DNA from: Entomortierella parvispora
Taxonomy: Eukaryota; Mortierellomycota; Mortierellomycetes; Mortierellales; Mortierellaceae
Direction: 5' to 3'
DNA length: 64,000 bases
Assembly: GCA_963573315.1 (NCBI GenBank)
Contig: OY752145.1
Coordinates: 744,001-808,000, forward strand
Shown: piece after piece, positions 1 through 13,500 of the stretch
Numbering within the stretch: position 1 is the first letter of the stretch
How the letters are laid out: the number at the start of each line of letters is the position of its first letter
Program-made: the position numbers and the translations under genes
Notes under the pieces: generated by a model
Databases searched by the model: none
What the model was told of the DNA's origin: nothing
The model's input: only the letters and a program-made list of their open reading frames with translations

Positions 1-662
1 AGGCAAAGTGCAGCTAGAGCATGGGCACAGAGGTGATAGACAAGAGGGCAATGGAGCACAGGAGTGCCAAAGTAGCGTGCAGAGAAAGAGAATAGAGAAC
101 AGGCTAACATGGTTTTTATGAGGGAAGGACTCTCTGCACTGGCCAATGGACAGGCGTTCCTTTTTTTCCCTCCTTTCTTTACTTCTGTTCTCCCTTCCTT
201 TTCTTCTTTTATCCCCTTCCTCATCATTCTCCATCCCATCCCATCCCATCCAAGCATCCATCCTTCCATCCATCTCGCGACCCCATCCCCTTCGCGCAAT
301 CTCAATCGGTCTTGTGTACCCACACCGTCTCTTCCTCTATCCACACGTTATTCCCGCTCGTGCTTTCCTCGTGCCGACCCCCAGGTCCAAGTGACACTGT
401 TGTAAAAGCGAACGCGACTTACTCGCAACAACGTCTACTGCCACATCTTTAAAATACGAAGCAGCACCCTCCCTTTCTTCGGAGGAGTTGGAGCCACAGA
501 GTCGAACCACCAATGACCCAGTCGGATCGACATTACCTTTGTTAACCGTATCTCGAGGGTCGAATTCAGCATCCAACCAGCTTCTCCCCACCCTTCAAAA
601 CTCACGCCTATTTGACAAACCAGCCACTCGCTCAGCTTCCATTCAGGCCGCTGGATGGAGCC
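1..662. other. Upstream region of the RhoGAP gene, no gene seen
   Basis: No convincing coding sequence. The stretch from about 160 to 300 is strongly pyrimidine-rich on the plus strand, with a short CCATC-type repeat around 230-275. This suits a fungal promoter or 5' leader for the gene starting at 663. Short open frames here lack any recognisable domain. Confidence 0.5.
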
Positions 663-3600
663 ATGGCCCAGCAGAAAGTATCATTCAAGAAATGGTGGAA
701 GAACATCACAGGAGCCAAGCCAGACAAAGGTACACGCTTGGTGAGATGCTGGCGTCACATTGGTAGCTGTTCTCGCCCGACCATCTCAGGGATCTCGCTG
801 TTGTCGGTATGGAAGACTGATGGCGATTTTGCAGGAGTTGCTCGAAGACTGGCTGTTCTTGTCCATGTCGTGTTGCGCTACGCGGATGCTGTCCGGATGG
901 TTGCGCTTTGCCAGGCTGTTGGGCGATGCCATTGTCCTACGGACTTTGTCATCGTGTCATCGTGTCTCAAGCAGGTTCTTGGCGGCAAGGTTGGGCCCTT
1001 GCAACAGCAGACAGACAGACCCGGGATTCGAGGATGACTACACCGCAGCTGGACCGTTCGACGAACCTGAAGCAAATGAAATTGACATCCCTCCTCTTCC
1101 TCCTCCTTTTTTCTTTTTTCAGCAACGGTAGGCCTTTTTAATGTCGACCTGGTCGATTCTATTGATTACGCGGGCGTACCTGTAAGCTACACGGTTGGGA
1201 CACAGACGAGATGTCAAGGCTACATCCCCACTATCGTCGCAAAGTGTGGATGGCTCCTAAAAGAACAAGGTAAGTCGTCAACGCTCCTTTTTTATTATTA
1301 TTTTTTATCGGGCTGTTATAATAAATACCCCCGTCTAATCATCTTGATTTGCTGTCAACAGCGATGCGAACCCGAGGAATATTTCGCGTGAGTGGATCTG
1401 CAAAGCGAGTCGCAGAACTCCAGCTCATCTTTGATACCCCACCTAATTATGGAAGTCAGCTGGACTGGACTGGATATACCATCCATGACGCTTCAAACGT
1501 CCTTCGCCGCTACCTCAACCATTTGCCAGATCCAGTAATCACTCTGGAGTTTTATGAAAAGTTTCGGGATGTCCATCGTAAGTCAGGGTATATTCTTAAT
1601 CAGTCGAAACATTTTGCTGCGGGAGCCCAGAGAGCAATGGGCTAAACAAGTATTGCTTGTAGGAAATATGACGGACGAAGAAGAAATGATCGCGGCATAT
1701 CAGGACCTTATCATGAAACTGCCGGATCCTCACTCGTGTTTGCTCATGTATCTATTGGATCTGCTGGCTCTATTTGCACACCACAGTGCAGAAAATCTCA
1801 TGGACTCAAAGAATCTGGCATCTGTTTTCCAGCCTGGAGTTCTGTCTCACCCAAACCACGCCTTGTCGCCAGGAGAGTACATGACTTCAGCCTCCGTTTT
1901 GAAATTCTTGATTGACCATCAAAGTAGCTTTACTTTCCCAAAGTCGACTTATGACGAGGATGACGAAGAGATAGCCAACTTTGGCCCTACAGGCCCAGGA
2001 GTTCAGGACTTCCCTAATCGTCAAAGGCAGTCCATCGGCTCAGGTCTACACGGAGGATATGTGAACGCAGAAGAGCACGAGCGTTTATATGACTCCATTG
2101 TAGGAAAAGGCACTGGATTCAGCACTGACGACGGACTGCGAGGATTGGATTCTGGGGTCCGAAGACAGCTCTCCTTGCAAAAGCCTATCATACCCCATTC
2201 GACTCTTCCTGGCCACTCACCCCAGCGAAGCAAATCTACCAATTCAAGCACGAGCAGCCACCGCAGTCATCAGTCCCATATCTTTTCGTCCACCTTCCTT
2301 GCCAAGCGTCGGTCGATTAGAAACTCAAAGACGGGATCAAAAATCGGTCATGACTTTGACTTGCATCCTTCCGGAGAACATTCACCAAAGGAGCAAGGTA
2401 CCGCGACTTTGGCTTGAAGTATCTCCTAGTTATCACTTGTTTTTATTCTCAACATGGTTAATGTATTCATCCATATTGCCTATTTCTTTTCTATTTCATA
2501 GATCTTGCCGATATTTTAGAAGCGTCTACTCTGGAAAGGTCATTGACGCCGAGGAGCGCGTCTATCAGGAAATCGCAGACAGTACCTTTGCCCTCAGAAG
2601 ACCCTAATGCGGACTTTTCAAACTACATGAGCCGTCGCAAACAGCTGCAAAACGAAGGATTACGACGAGAACCTTCAATATTTTGTCAAACGATTGAAAT
2701 TCAGTTTCCTGCCCCCTTTGTCAATGCAGAACAGACTGCAGCCTTCAAGCCTTCACCACCCGTATCATCGCGAACTATCCCAGGAATATCGAGTGACCAG
2801 CGCCTGAGTCAAGCTCAACCGAAGGATCAGAGTTTTGTACCCAACATTTCGACTACTGCTCATGTGCACATCCCAGATTTCCCTGTTCGGTCCCACGAAA
2901 GCGGAGTCATGACTCAAACGCTTAACCCCCGAGGAGGCGCCTCACTGAAACGGTCCTCTGGACTTGCCCCTGGGCCACAATCGCCCAACACAGGAGCTAT
3001 TCTCCGAGCTAAAAGTAACCCTGGAGAGTTGACTCATATATCAGGCAGGAATCACTCTAGGGCAGGCACCGCTGCATCTCAAAGTGGAGGGAGTCATCAT
3101 ACCATGGAGAAGTTTAAAGGGCTATTCACTGGAAGGCACAGAGATCCCGACCCCAGCACTGCACAAAGAGACCATGATAGCAAGAGGGACGTGAAGCGGG
3201 AGTCTTTGACGGAGAGACAGAGAAAATACAAGAGCCAAGAGGTGGCGCGGAGCCAGGCTCCTTCCGACCAGATCGGTGGTTCTGAAATATGGCGAGGGGC
3301 GCCTGTACCGGAGAGGATATATGAAGAAGACAACCGAGGTTATACTCAGCCACCACCACCGGCCCCTCATTATCAGCTGCTTTCAAGTGTTCCCCCAAGG
3401 CCCCGACCTCCTCTTCCAGAGAATTCTCTTATGGATATACTCGAGACACCCCAGCGGATTGGTCGGCAGTCAGGTCACTCAACCCCAACAGGAGGGTCTC
3501 GTTCTGGTTCACCTTCAGCTTCAATCGTTCATGGCGCCTACCCGAGGCATCAGCTTTCAACCAATCCATCGTTCGTCTCGTCTTCCTCAGCAAGGTCGAC

Positions 3601-4447
3601 GCCCACAGAGGAACGATTATACCATGGAAGAGGGGCCTCAAATCAAGGCAGTTCTGGCTCTCTGGAGGCAATTCTAGCCGGCGGATATGGCGAAGAGATT
3701 ACGCCGCCCAATAGACACTCGTATCGGACATCCAGCGACCAGATGTATCAGGAGGATTACTCCAGGCAGCGTCAACCTCAGCACCCTGGCCATTTAACTC
3801 CACATGGCTCATTCCGTCAAAATTCGTTTGGATCTCATGGAGGTGGAAGCAGTGAAGCTCTAGTTCCTCCACCTTCATCAGCTTCTAGGAGCAGGAACGG
3901 CTCATTTGGATCCATGGACGCTTATGACGCAGGTGTTCCACCCATTGCGCCAAAGTCGAGGGAAAGAAGGGCGGCCCGTGAAGGCTCGACCTCTTCCTTG
4001 CGAGGAGATGTGACGCCGCCGAGGACAAGGAGTAATTCCTCACGGAATCCCTCTCCAGTGCCATCCCCTTCCCTTGGATCTCTTGCATCGGGCCATTTTC
4101 AGGGACAGTCTCTGCAACAATATTATCAACACCCGGGCTCCTCTCCTTTGGCTGGAAGATCTCAGATATTATCTCCAGGGTCCTCAGGGGGATTCGGATC
4201 GACTCTTGCTAGCACCCCTTCTGCTCGTGCTCGTGCTCGTGCGCAAAGCCGAGAGGATATTCTGAGACAGGAATCCAATCCCGGATCGAACAATGGCCGA
4301 AGCAACGATCGCAACGGCCGTTCAGTAGGCTCTCCGTCTGCTACCGCACGATCGCTCCGTTCTGGATCCATGACACGTTCTGCAGCACCAACAATGTCGT
4401 CCGTGTCTTCTTCATCCGTTACATCCACTTATCCCCCACCAAGTTAG
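663..4447 (+). CDS. Rho GTPase-activating protein, Sac7/Bag7-like
   Basis: Five exons: 663-729, 1123-1269, 1362-1577, 1633-2397 and 2502-4447, giving about 1046 residues with frame kept at each GT-AG junction. The RhoGAP domain covers roughly residues 25-235. It carries the arginine-finger motif GIFRVSGS (Arg near residue 80), followed by YTIHDASNVLRRYLNHLPDP and a conserved LAS(V)FQPG block. This layout matches the Sac7/Bag7 class, which stimulates GTP hydrolysis on Rho1-type GTPases controlling actin and cell-wall synthesis (family knowledge). The remaining roughly 800 residues are Ser/Pro/Arg-rich and look disordered, with many possible phosphorylation sites; no second domain is seen. The start ATG lies in an AGCCATGG context. 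Exon 4's acceptor (after 1632) was chosen because it alone joins the two RhoGAP halves in frame. The 3' end converges on the next gene, 74 bases away. Confidence 0.85.
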
Positions 4448-4521
4448 CTTAATAATAAAAAATGTCACTAAAAATGTCACCATCTAACGTTTGTGAAGTG
4501 GGGGAGGGGTGCTTTAATTTG

Positions 4522-6725
4522 TTACTCCCATGGGTTATCAAAGACTTCTTGGGCCGAAACATCCTTGTCTAGGGCATCCTTAGGCATTTGCATCATAGCC
4601 AGAACCTTGGCAGTCCCTGGGTTCTCCAAAGGTTGGGGTCCTAAAAAATCAGGGTCCATGGCTGCTGCCTCTACTGCATCCACGACATTCCAGGTGGGCA
4701 ATCCAGACGGAAGCGAGTCTGCTCCTGAAGCTGATGCCGATCGCCGTGATCCAGAGGAACGACGTGCGTGAGAAGAAGAAGGGGTCGGAGAGGACGAAAT
4801 CTTTTTCGATCGCAAGGATGAGAATATATCTTCGAACCCTCCGATATCCTCGTCTAATGTGGGCATGTGAGTCGTTCGAGTAGTGGATGAGAAGCTGGAC
4901 AGGGTATTGGGAGAGAGCGTACTGTTACTGCTGATACTGCTATTGCTGGAATCGCGGAAGGAGGAGGCGTTGGTGGAGAAGGGGGCAGTCGAGGTTGAGG
5001 CCGGCAATGTAAAAGCAACTTCAGGCAAGAAACTAGTGCCATCTGACGCCGCCGACTGGGTATAGTCAACCTTTTTCGCTCCAAGAGTCGTCTGGTCAAG
5101 TGAATCCACCAACGTATTCATCCATGGATTGGAGCTGTCCGCTACATCTTCACCAAGAGAGAATCCAGACCTCGTCTTTGGTTGACCCAGAACTGGCAAC
5201 ACGCCAGTGTTACCGGTGCCACTGTTCAGAGAGGGGATATGGGTGTTGGCTGCGGAAATCTGTGTGCGAGTCGAGGTGATGCTGGAAGAGTCTAGGACGC
5301 TATTGGATAGCAGCGTAGACGAGGCCATGAAGGGTTCTGATGGTCCTGCAGAGAAGAGGTCGTTTGCAAACGCTTCTGCTCCATCGTCTGGGATGACCAT
5401 GTTAACCAGTTTGGATCGGCTGGAAGGCAATGGCGAAGCACTGTCGTTTTCACGTTCGAATCCACTTCGGCTCACCGAGACAGGCATGGGGGAGGATGTT
5501 CTTGAGATAGATTGGAAGGTATCAATAGACTGAGAGGAGGCAGAGGAAGAAGGGCGGACAGGAGGAGAAATACTCGCTTGGGGCTGCGCCCATTCTCCCG
5601 ACGGCCGATGACGGCTCTCTGACTGTGACGCAGAGGGCGCTGAGAGAGGGTTCATAATAGGATCTGGGATGGTGGCACTTGCTGGCCTGCGGTCATTACT
5701 ACTGCTTGCCTTGGAGGTTGGAACATTCCTTAGAGTGGATGTCGAGATGGGTGGTAATGCGGACTGATTCTCTTTGATGGGAGTGCTCGTTCCTGTTCCT
5801 GACGCTGAAGATTTCTGTGTCGTCCTGGAAGCTATTGAGCGAACATCGTCCGCCACTTCATGGCTCAATGCGCTTCTATTGCTTTTTGAACTCTCATGAC
5901 TCCGTGTGCTTGCTTGGCTGTTAGTACGAGTTAGGGGTTCAGGAGTGAGAGGCGATCGAACGGATAGGGTATCCTCGTCCGACTTGCTGGGCATGCCATT
6001 GAACTGCCCAAGAGGATCCAGATCTGGGTCCAGTGCAGAGGCGGAGACTCTACTGCTACTACTGGTGCTACTACCACCTAACGGAGGAGACGATTGTTGA
6101 GAGGAAGAGGCGACAGTGCTATTGGCCTTTGTCAGCGGAGGTGTCGAGGTCCTCCTGGAAGCTGAAGAGGTTGACGTGCTATCACCAAAGAGATCTCTCT
6201 TGACAGCAGAGACTGATGAAGTGGCTCCAGAATCAAATATGGAATTCCCCGAGTCGCCAGTCAGGGATGAAAAGAGGGCATGGTGCTGAACGCGAGACGA
6301 ACTCCGCGAGCTCGAGGTGGATCCAGGTGGAGAGGTTTTGGAGGCTGCAGACGAGGCAGAGGAAGCAGCGAGGGGAGGCGAGAGAGTAGCTTTGACTGAG
6401 GTTGCTGTTCCACGAGTAGTGTTCGTAGTGGCCGTGACGGGAGGGATGAGTGCGGCAAGGGGATCCTTGTACAAATCGCCTGCTCTTGTGCCTGAGAGTC
6501 GACTTTCCCTGTTCGAGATGGATGGGCTGTCTGTACAGTAGAGAGGATCGAGGGATGCCGCAGAAGCAAGTATGGCGTTAACATTATGCAAAGGAGTGCA
6601 GGACAATGATGACGCCTCAATGTAAAGAACTGTCTGATGCACACATGAAGGGATGACTGGGACCTACCATTCGTGTCACCAAAGAGATGGCCAAACTTGG
6701 AGCTCGAGGCTGGTTTGCGAGCCAT
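4522..6725 (-). CDS. Ser-rich low-complexity protein of unknown function
   Basis: Read on the minus strand: exon 1 is 6725-6668 (MARKPASSSKFGHLFGDTN) and exon 2 most likely starts at 6530, after a pyrimidine-rich CTACTGTACAG acceptor, giving about 688 residues. A second acceptor at 6629 is also in frame and would add 33 residues, so isoforms are possible. The protein is dominated by Ser, Thr and Pro, with scattered acidic-hydrophobic patches: LFGD near the start, DLFGDS, NDLFSA, a GGFEDIFSSLRSKK block and a C-terminal DNPWE. Such short DLF/NPW-type peptides in a disordered chain occur in membrane-traffic adaptors, but I see no folded domain and do not assign that role. No signal peptide or membrane segment. 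It is divergently arranged with TRA1. Confidence 0.7.
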
Positions 6726-7599
6726 GGTGGAGGTCGGGAGAACGCTTTTGAAGACCCGAAGAGTAAAAAATGAGAGTCAAGGGAAGGCAGTGTCCCAATA
6801 GAAGGCAGCTTGGTGAGAAGCGAAGGAGGACAACGGCGGGCTGATGTGAACGTGGTAAAAGAGAGAGAAGGACAAGGAGGTCCATGCATCCAGCTTGGCT
6901 GGGCTGGGCACAGCAACGCGTTGAGTGTCACGTGAGGAGAATTGACTCTTCCAAGGCAGCGGATTGGCCTGCAGTACATACGATCTCACATACACGGTGA
7001 CATCACGAGAAAAAAAAGAAAGTCACTTAGCACGTGATGACTTTGAATTCTCGAGTGGGGGTGCCCACTTCGCTTTTTTCGTTTTTGTCCCTGTCTCCCT
7101 CTGTTCTTTCTGTCCGTTTCTTCCACCTCTTTGTTCGCCTTTGCCATTGTCCTTCCCGCCTTTGCCTGCTCCCGCTCCCAGGGCATCGTCCTCTTCTTGG
7201 CTTCTCCCTTCCTCCCTTCGCATCCCTCATCTCCCTTCCCAGTCCTCCTACTCCACCTTGTTCATTCACCTCCAACCGGAATCGCCAAACCAGACAAGCG
7301 ATCGCAGGGACAGTAGGACGGACACCAAAAAAAAACACCAAACATCCTACTCTGCAGGAATCTTCGCCTCATATCGCTAGCTCAGAGGAGAAAACCTAGC
7401 GAAGCGATTCCAATTGATTATCAAGTGAGCCGCTTGGTGGTTGATACATCTTTTTTCACAGTACTCCTCCTTTCCTTCTTGGCCAGAAAGAGGTACACTC
7501 TATGCTCTACTCATCGGAATTGTGATCCGTCTGTCTCAGCCAATGCAGTTGTACTTACTGATCTTGACCTCTCTCCAGTAGTTCTATAACTTTTACATC
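6726..7599. promoter_or_regulatory. Divergent promoter region between the Ser-rich gene and TRA1
   Basis: An 874-base gap between two divergent start codons. It contains ACGCGT (6916-6921) and two palindromic CACGTG boxes (6929-6934, the core of TCACGTGA, and 7031-7036). CACGTG is bound by bHLH factors and ACGCGT is the MCB element of MBF in yeasts (established); use in this organism is inferred. The TRA1 side (7070-7260) is a long C/T-rich tract typical of fungal promoters or 5' leaders. Short open frames here are compositional and not supported as genes. Confidence 0.5.
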
Positions 7600-10500
7600 A
7601 TGGTCGTGACAGCGGTTGTGAACTGCGAAGTATTCGCAACGCGTTTGTCGGACCCAGCTCTCGGTAGGATGGATAATCTTCGAATTCAGCAGCATGTTTG
7701 AGCGGTCAGAGAGATGTTGATCAGAATTTCTGACTGCCGGTTATCTCACTGTCTGAATAGATGTCAAGCTAAAGGTAAAGATCGCCTCTGAGCTCAGGGA
7801 CTCAGTGGAGATCTTTCAGTCTGTCGAATACGCGCGGTTCCTCTCAATCTTGATGCCAGTATTTTCAGACATTCTCATGAACGGACAGCCCGTGTTTGCA
7901 AGCAATGCTCCAGAGCAGGTTTGTCTCCCGATATGATGGCAAGGCGAATACTCTATCTGAAGTGCGCATCTAACCTTGTGATCATACCCATAGAAACTGA
8001 GAAGTACAATTCTTGAGATCTTGCACCGTTTCCCCCACAATGACTCTTTCCGTGCATACGCGCCTGAATTATTGAAGCTTTTGATGCACCTTCTTCGAGT
8101 TGAAAACGAGGACAATGCCGTTACCTGCTTAAAGACGATTATCGACTTGCACCGATCATACAAACAAATTCTGGAGAGTCAAGTTCAGCCGTTCATTGAT
8201 ATTGTGCAGGAGATGTATCGGAACATGGAGCAAACAGTCAAGGACCAGTTTGATAACCCGGGAACTCCTCTAGGAGCAACTGTAAGGGAAACTTGACGAA
8301 GTGGATCTTTCATTTCGACACAAGGTGCTGACAGCGCTTTTTTATTATCTTTAGCCTGGAGGGCCATTAGCTTTTACATCGCCCAGACCTGTGTCACCAG
8401 CATCCGAGTTGCCAGACCAGCCTTCCAAGATCTTAGCAAAGAGCTTGTTCAGTTTCAAAGTTCTTACAGAGTGTCCGATAATTGTCGTGTTGCTCTTTCA
8501 AACTCATCGTCAGTTTGTTAACCCCAACATTGCCACATTTGTACCTCTGATCATTCAGGTATGTAATGGACGCATTCTCGGATGGACAATCATAGAAAGT
8601 AATGGCGTCTGATATGTTCTTTATCTAGACGTTGGGACTGCAAGCAAGTCAACAAGCGGAGGCGCAGCGCGTTGCTAGTGCTCATGGTGAAGTTTTCGTG
8701 GGTGTTAGCCCCGCCATTAGGAACAGGACAGTATACACAGAATTTATTGTGGCACAAGTTAAGGTAAATACTTTGTGTACGTGTTCTGCTTGATTTATGG
8801 GCTCGTTTATGGTTCGACTGAACTCACTGGTCATCCTTCAATAGACAATGTCCTTCCTTGCGTATATCCTTCGTGGATCTGCAAACGTTTTGAGGCCGCA
8901 CCAAAACGCAATCCCAGACTTTGTTATTCGTCTCTTGCGCGACTGTCCTCCGGAGGCTGCAGCAACCAGAAAGGTAAACCTATTGGGCCACAGGATCAAT
9001 CGTGACAAGCGATACAGCCCAGATGGTCCCTGACTCTTTTTCCAACCCCTTACTCAATTAGGAGCTTCTGGTCGCTACTCGCCACATTCTTTCTATCGAC
9101 TTCAGACAGGCTTTTGTGCCGAAAATCGATATTTTGCTCAACGAAAAGGTCTTGGTCGGAACAGGAGTGACATCTCATGAGACATTGCGACCTCTAGCTT
9201 ACAGCATGTTGGCTGACCTTGTCCATCATGTCAGGGCGGAGCTGACTCCAGCACAGCTGGCCAAGACGGTTTATATCTACTCTCGGAATCTCCACGACCA
9301 AAGTCTTGCATCCAGCATTCAGACCATGTGTGCCAAATTGTTGCTGAATCTGGTGGACTGCATTGTCCGCATTCCAAATGGTGAAGGTATTATCACACCT
9401 CTGACTTCAAGAAGATGGCCACCTTATATATGAGAGTGCTGCTCAAGCGTGCTAATTCAATTTAATACCTTTAGGCAAAATCCTATTGATCAAGATTCTG
9501 GACACCTTCACCAACAAGTTCGCAGCGCTGAACCTCGCTTTCCCCAGCATTTTAAAGCAGGCCGAGAGGAAAAAACTGGGAGACGACGCTGCCGCTACAG
9601 ACGATGATTTTGATTTTGAAAAGGCAAAGTCTATCCATACTGCATCAAGCTCAACAGACATTCAAGTGGATCCCGCTAAAGGTACAGCTCTCTCTCTCTC
9701 TCTCACTAGCTCGCCAGCTTGTTAGAGATCTATCTGCAAGAGCTCTGTTATTAATGTTCTCTCGTCTTCATATAGATGGTCGTTTCCTGTTCAAGAATTT
9801 GGTAGCTGGACTGAAGACAATCTTGATCAACCTGAAGAACTTGAACGAGCCAATTGTACTGGGCCAGCCAAACCCGGTGGCACACCAATATATCCAAGAG
9901 CAAGCAGAAATTTTCACTCGACTTTTCCAGGAGGGCTTAAAGTGCTTTGATTACTACACATTGGACGGAGCAGACAATCCAACACCACTGCCGAAGCCCC
10001 CGGCTGACAAATCCAATCTGGACGCAACACCTACAGGCAGACTCGGGCCAACATCAAAGGAGGAGAAAGAGACACTGGAACACTTTGCTCTAGTCTTCAC
10101 CATTGCAGACCCAGCAATCTTCCAGGAAGTTTTCACCTCTCAAATGGGATTCTTATTCGATCAAACACTTCTGAACATATCGCTTCTCCAAATTCCTCAA
10201 TTCTTTTTGGCCAACGAGAATGTGTCGCAGAACTTTGCAGGAATTCTCTTCAGATTTTTGGTGGATCGTCTGGACAAACTCGGTGGCGAGGATCAAAACT
10301 ATTCATCTGTTATCCTCCGACTCTTCAAGCTGGCGTTCATGGCTGTAACTCTCTTCCCGGATCAGAATGAAGCAGTCCTTCAGCCTCACCTCGGCAACAT
10401 CATTATGAATTCGATCAAGCTCTCATCAAAGGCAAAAGAGCCCGTCAACTACTTTGTGCTCCTGCGCTCCCTATTCAGAAGCATTGGAGGCGGTCGGTTT

Positions 10501-13500
10501 GAGCTCTTGTATCACGAGGTCAAGCCCTTGCTTCAAGTTCTTCTCGAAGGCTTGAATAGTCTTCTGGCTCTTGCCAACAAGCAATACATGCGGGAACTGT
10601 TCGTGGAACTTTGCCTTACAGTGCCTGTTCGATTGAGTGTTCTTCTCCCATATCTGAACTACCTCATGAACCCACTTGTCTTGGCACTTCAAGCAAGCCC
10701 AGAGCTCGTCAGTCAGGGTCTCAGGACACTTGAACTCTGCATTGACAACCTCACACAAGAGTTTTTAGATCCTATCATGGCGCCAGTGATCACGGAACTC
10801 ATGAATGCTCTTTGGAAACATCTCAAGCCACTTCCTTACAGCCCTGTTCACAGTCATGCTGCTATGAGGATCCTCGGAAAGCTCGGTGGAAGGAATCGCC
10901 GGATGCTCAAATACCCTCCCAAACTCCAGCATCATACTCCTGCCGACGTCGGTGTCGATATCAAGATTTATTTTGACCCCACCTTGAAGCCCCACGCTCT
11001 CCCTTTGGATGCTACATTGGCCCTCGCAGCACAGACATTGGAGGATCCAAGTGTCAATATCTTTTATCGAGAGCATGCCTACAAGTTCTTGAAGGGCTGT
11101 GTTCCTCTTTTGATTGACACTTCCCTTGGACCAGATAACCTCGCAGAGCTGATCCAAAGTCGAATTGCAATCTTGACCTCGACAGAGCCAACATCACGTC
11201 TCAGTGTTGTCACTAACGCCATGGATGTCGACACGGACCACGGAAACCTCGGGAAGTTTGACAGCAAAAGATCCCAGGCACTGAAGTCGGCACCTGTTGG
11301 AAAGAAGATTGCTCAAGAGCGTGCGCTGAATTTGATATTGCGATCACTGTTCATGGCTGCGTCGATTGATGAGCTGAAGGATGATGCCTGGCCTTTCCTG
11401 CAGGGTCTCATCCATCATTTCGCCCTGCTTCAGGTGGGAGAGGCATTGGACTTCAAAGAGTCGAAGGCCATGACATTTGATGTTCATCATATCAAGGGCC
11501 AACTCCATCTGGATACCAATGTCTTCGTAGACGCCGTGGTTGACATCATGACCTCGGAGAACGTAGCGCTTAGGAAATTGGCTGAAACCTCTCTCCAGCT
11601 ACTCCACGAAACATGTACCACTATTACATCCAGCAAAGAGGTCCTTTTCCAACTCCCAGTTTTTCATCTATTTGCAACCCGATTCTCCTCAAGCTGTTAC
11701 AAGCAGGAATGGTACCGTAAGAGTGGCGGTTGCTTTGGAATTTCAATCATGTGCTCGCAGCTGGATATGGGAGCCAAGTGGATGTTGGACCATGAGCTCG
11801 AATTCGTCAAGGCATTGCTCTACATCCTCAAGGACATGTCACCTGAGATGGCGACCGGCAACGTGGAGGATGCCACTCAGACGCTTTCGCATGTTCTTAA
11901 AGTCTGCAATAGACCTGAGGACAAGGACAACACAGAGTCTACTGATCGTCAGGCCAAGTTCAACAACCTCATTGGACTCTTGATTTCTGAGCTTTCCAAC
12001 TCCAACAGCTCAGTTCGCGAAACGATTCAATCTTCATTCCAACTGCTAGCGGACCTGACAGGAAGTGATGTCACAGAGCTCTTGGCGCCTGTTCGCGATC
12101 GCCTATTGTCACCCATTTTCGCCAAGCCCTTGCGTGCACTTCCATTCGCCATGCAAATAGGACATATCGACGCAATTACGTTCTGTCTGTCGTTACGCCC
12201 CCCTTTCCTGGAGTTTAACGATGAGCTCGTAAGACTGTTGCACGAGGCCCTTGCGCTCGCCGACGCTGAGGATCAGGCGCTGGTTCCAAGGACATCTCAG
12301 TACAAGAACGCTTCCTCGCTCGTAAACTTGCGCATCGTGTGTATCAAGCTTCTCTCTGCAGCAATGGCATGCAACGATTTCTGTTCACCGAAGCAAAGCA
12401 CAACGCGCCAGCGAATCATCTCAGTCTTCTTCAAATCCCTCTACAGCAAGTCTTCGGAGGTGGTTGAAGTTGCAAACAAGGGCTTGAAGCAGGTCTTGGC
12501 CCAACATCACAAATTGCCTCGAGATCTTCTTCAAGCTGGTTTACGACCGATTTTGATGAATCTGTCGGATTACAAGCGTTTGACTGTTGCTGGCCTTGAG
12601 GGGTTAGCAAGACTCTTGGAGCTCCTGACCAACTACTTCAAAGTAGAGATTGGAAAAAAGCTGTTGGATCACCTTCGACAGTGGGCGGAACCAGGCATGC
12701 TTCAGGAAAGCGCTGGCAAGCCTCTGAGCGAGAATGTGGAGATTCGGATTATCGTCGGAATTCTCAACGTCTTCTGCCTGCTCCCTCAGGCTGCCAACAT
12801 CTTTTTAGATGAGCTGGTGACAGTCGTTTTGGATATGGAAGGTTACCTCCGTCGGTCCATGTCGAGCCCTTTCCGTCAGTCTTTGCTTAAGTTCTTGAAC
12901 AGATATAGCGATGAGTCTGTGGATTACTTCCTTGATCGACTGACCCAGGAGAAGCACAGTCGCCTGTTCGTCGACCTTTTGTCCACCGAGTTTGCAGCTC
13001 CATTGCGCGCAGAGATTACTCGCAACCCGGAGAAACTCATCACCAAAACATTCGGCGACGCGGATGCTGCCGTTCAATTCCATGGCCTCAACATTACTCG
13101 GGCTATCTGCAAGTTCAATCCTGATTTTATTTCCACAAATCGACCTGTTCTCGACGCACTCTTGGCCATGTGGCGTGCGCCTGGCCGCTTGGAGCGTTTG
13201 AAGGAGGAGGATACCTTGTCACTAGCAAGATTACGCGAATCGCAGTACCTGGTGGAAGCTTTCATTCTCTATCTTAGCCATAATCAGGACGATGTCGAAG
13301 TCATGTTTGAAATGGTCAGCATCTTCACCCAGGAGACCGTCATTGACTTTAGTTTTTTGAAGCTCTTTTACATTGAGGAGGTCGCAATCAAGGCTCCTGC
13401 AGCGCGCAAGCGTGCAATCCTGGAGCACTTCCTGGTCCTCTTCCAAGATAGAGAGGTCTCACAAGGAGTCAAGATGCAAGCACTTCGAGTTATTATCAAC

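Noticed and set aside
6986-7399. Overlapping short frames on both strands in the TRA1 upstream region
   Set aside because: All fall in a simple C/T- or G/A-rich tract; no motifs, no plausible splice partners.
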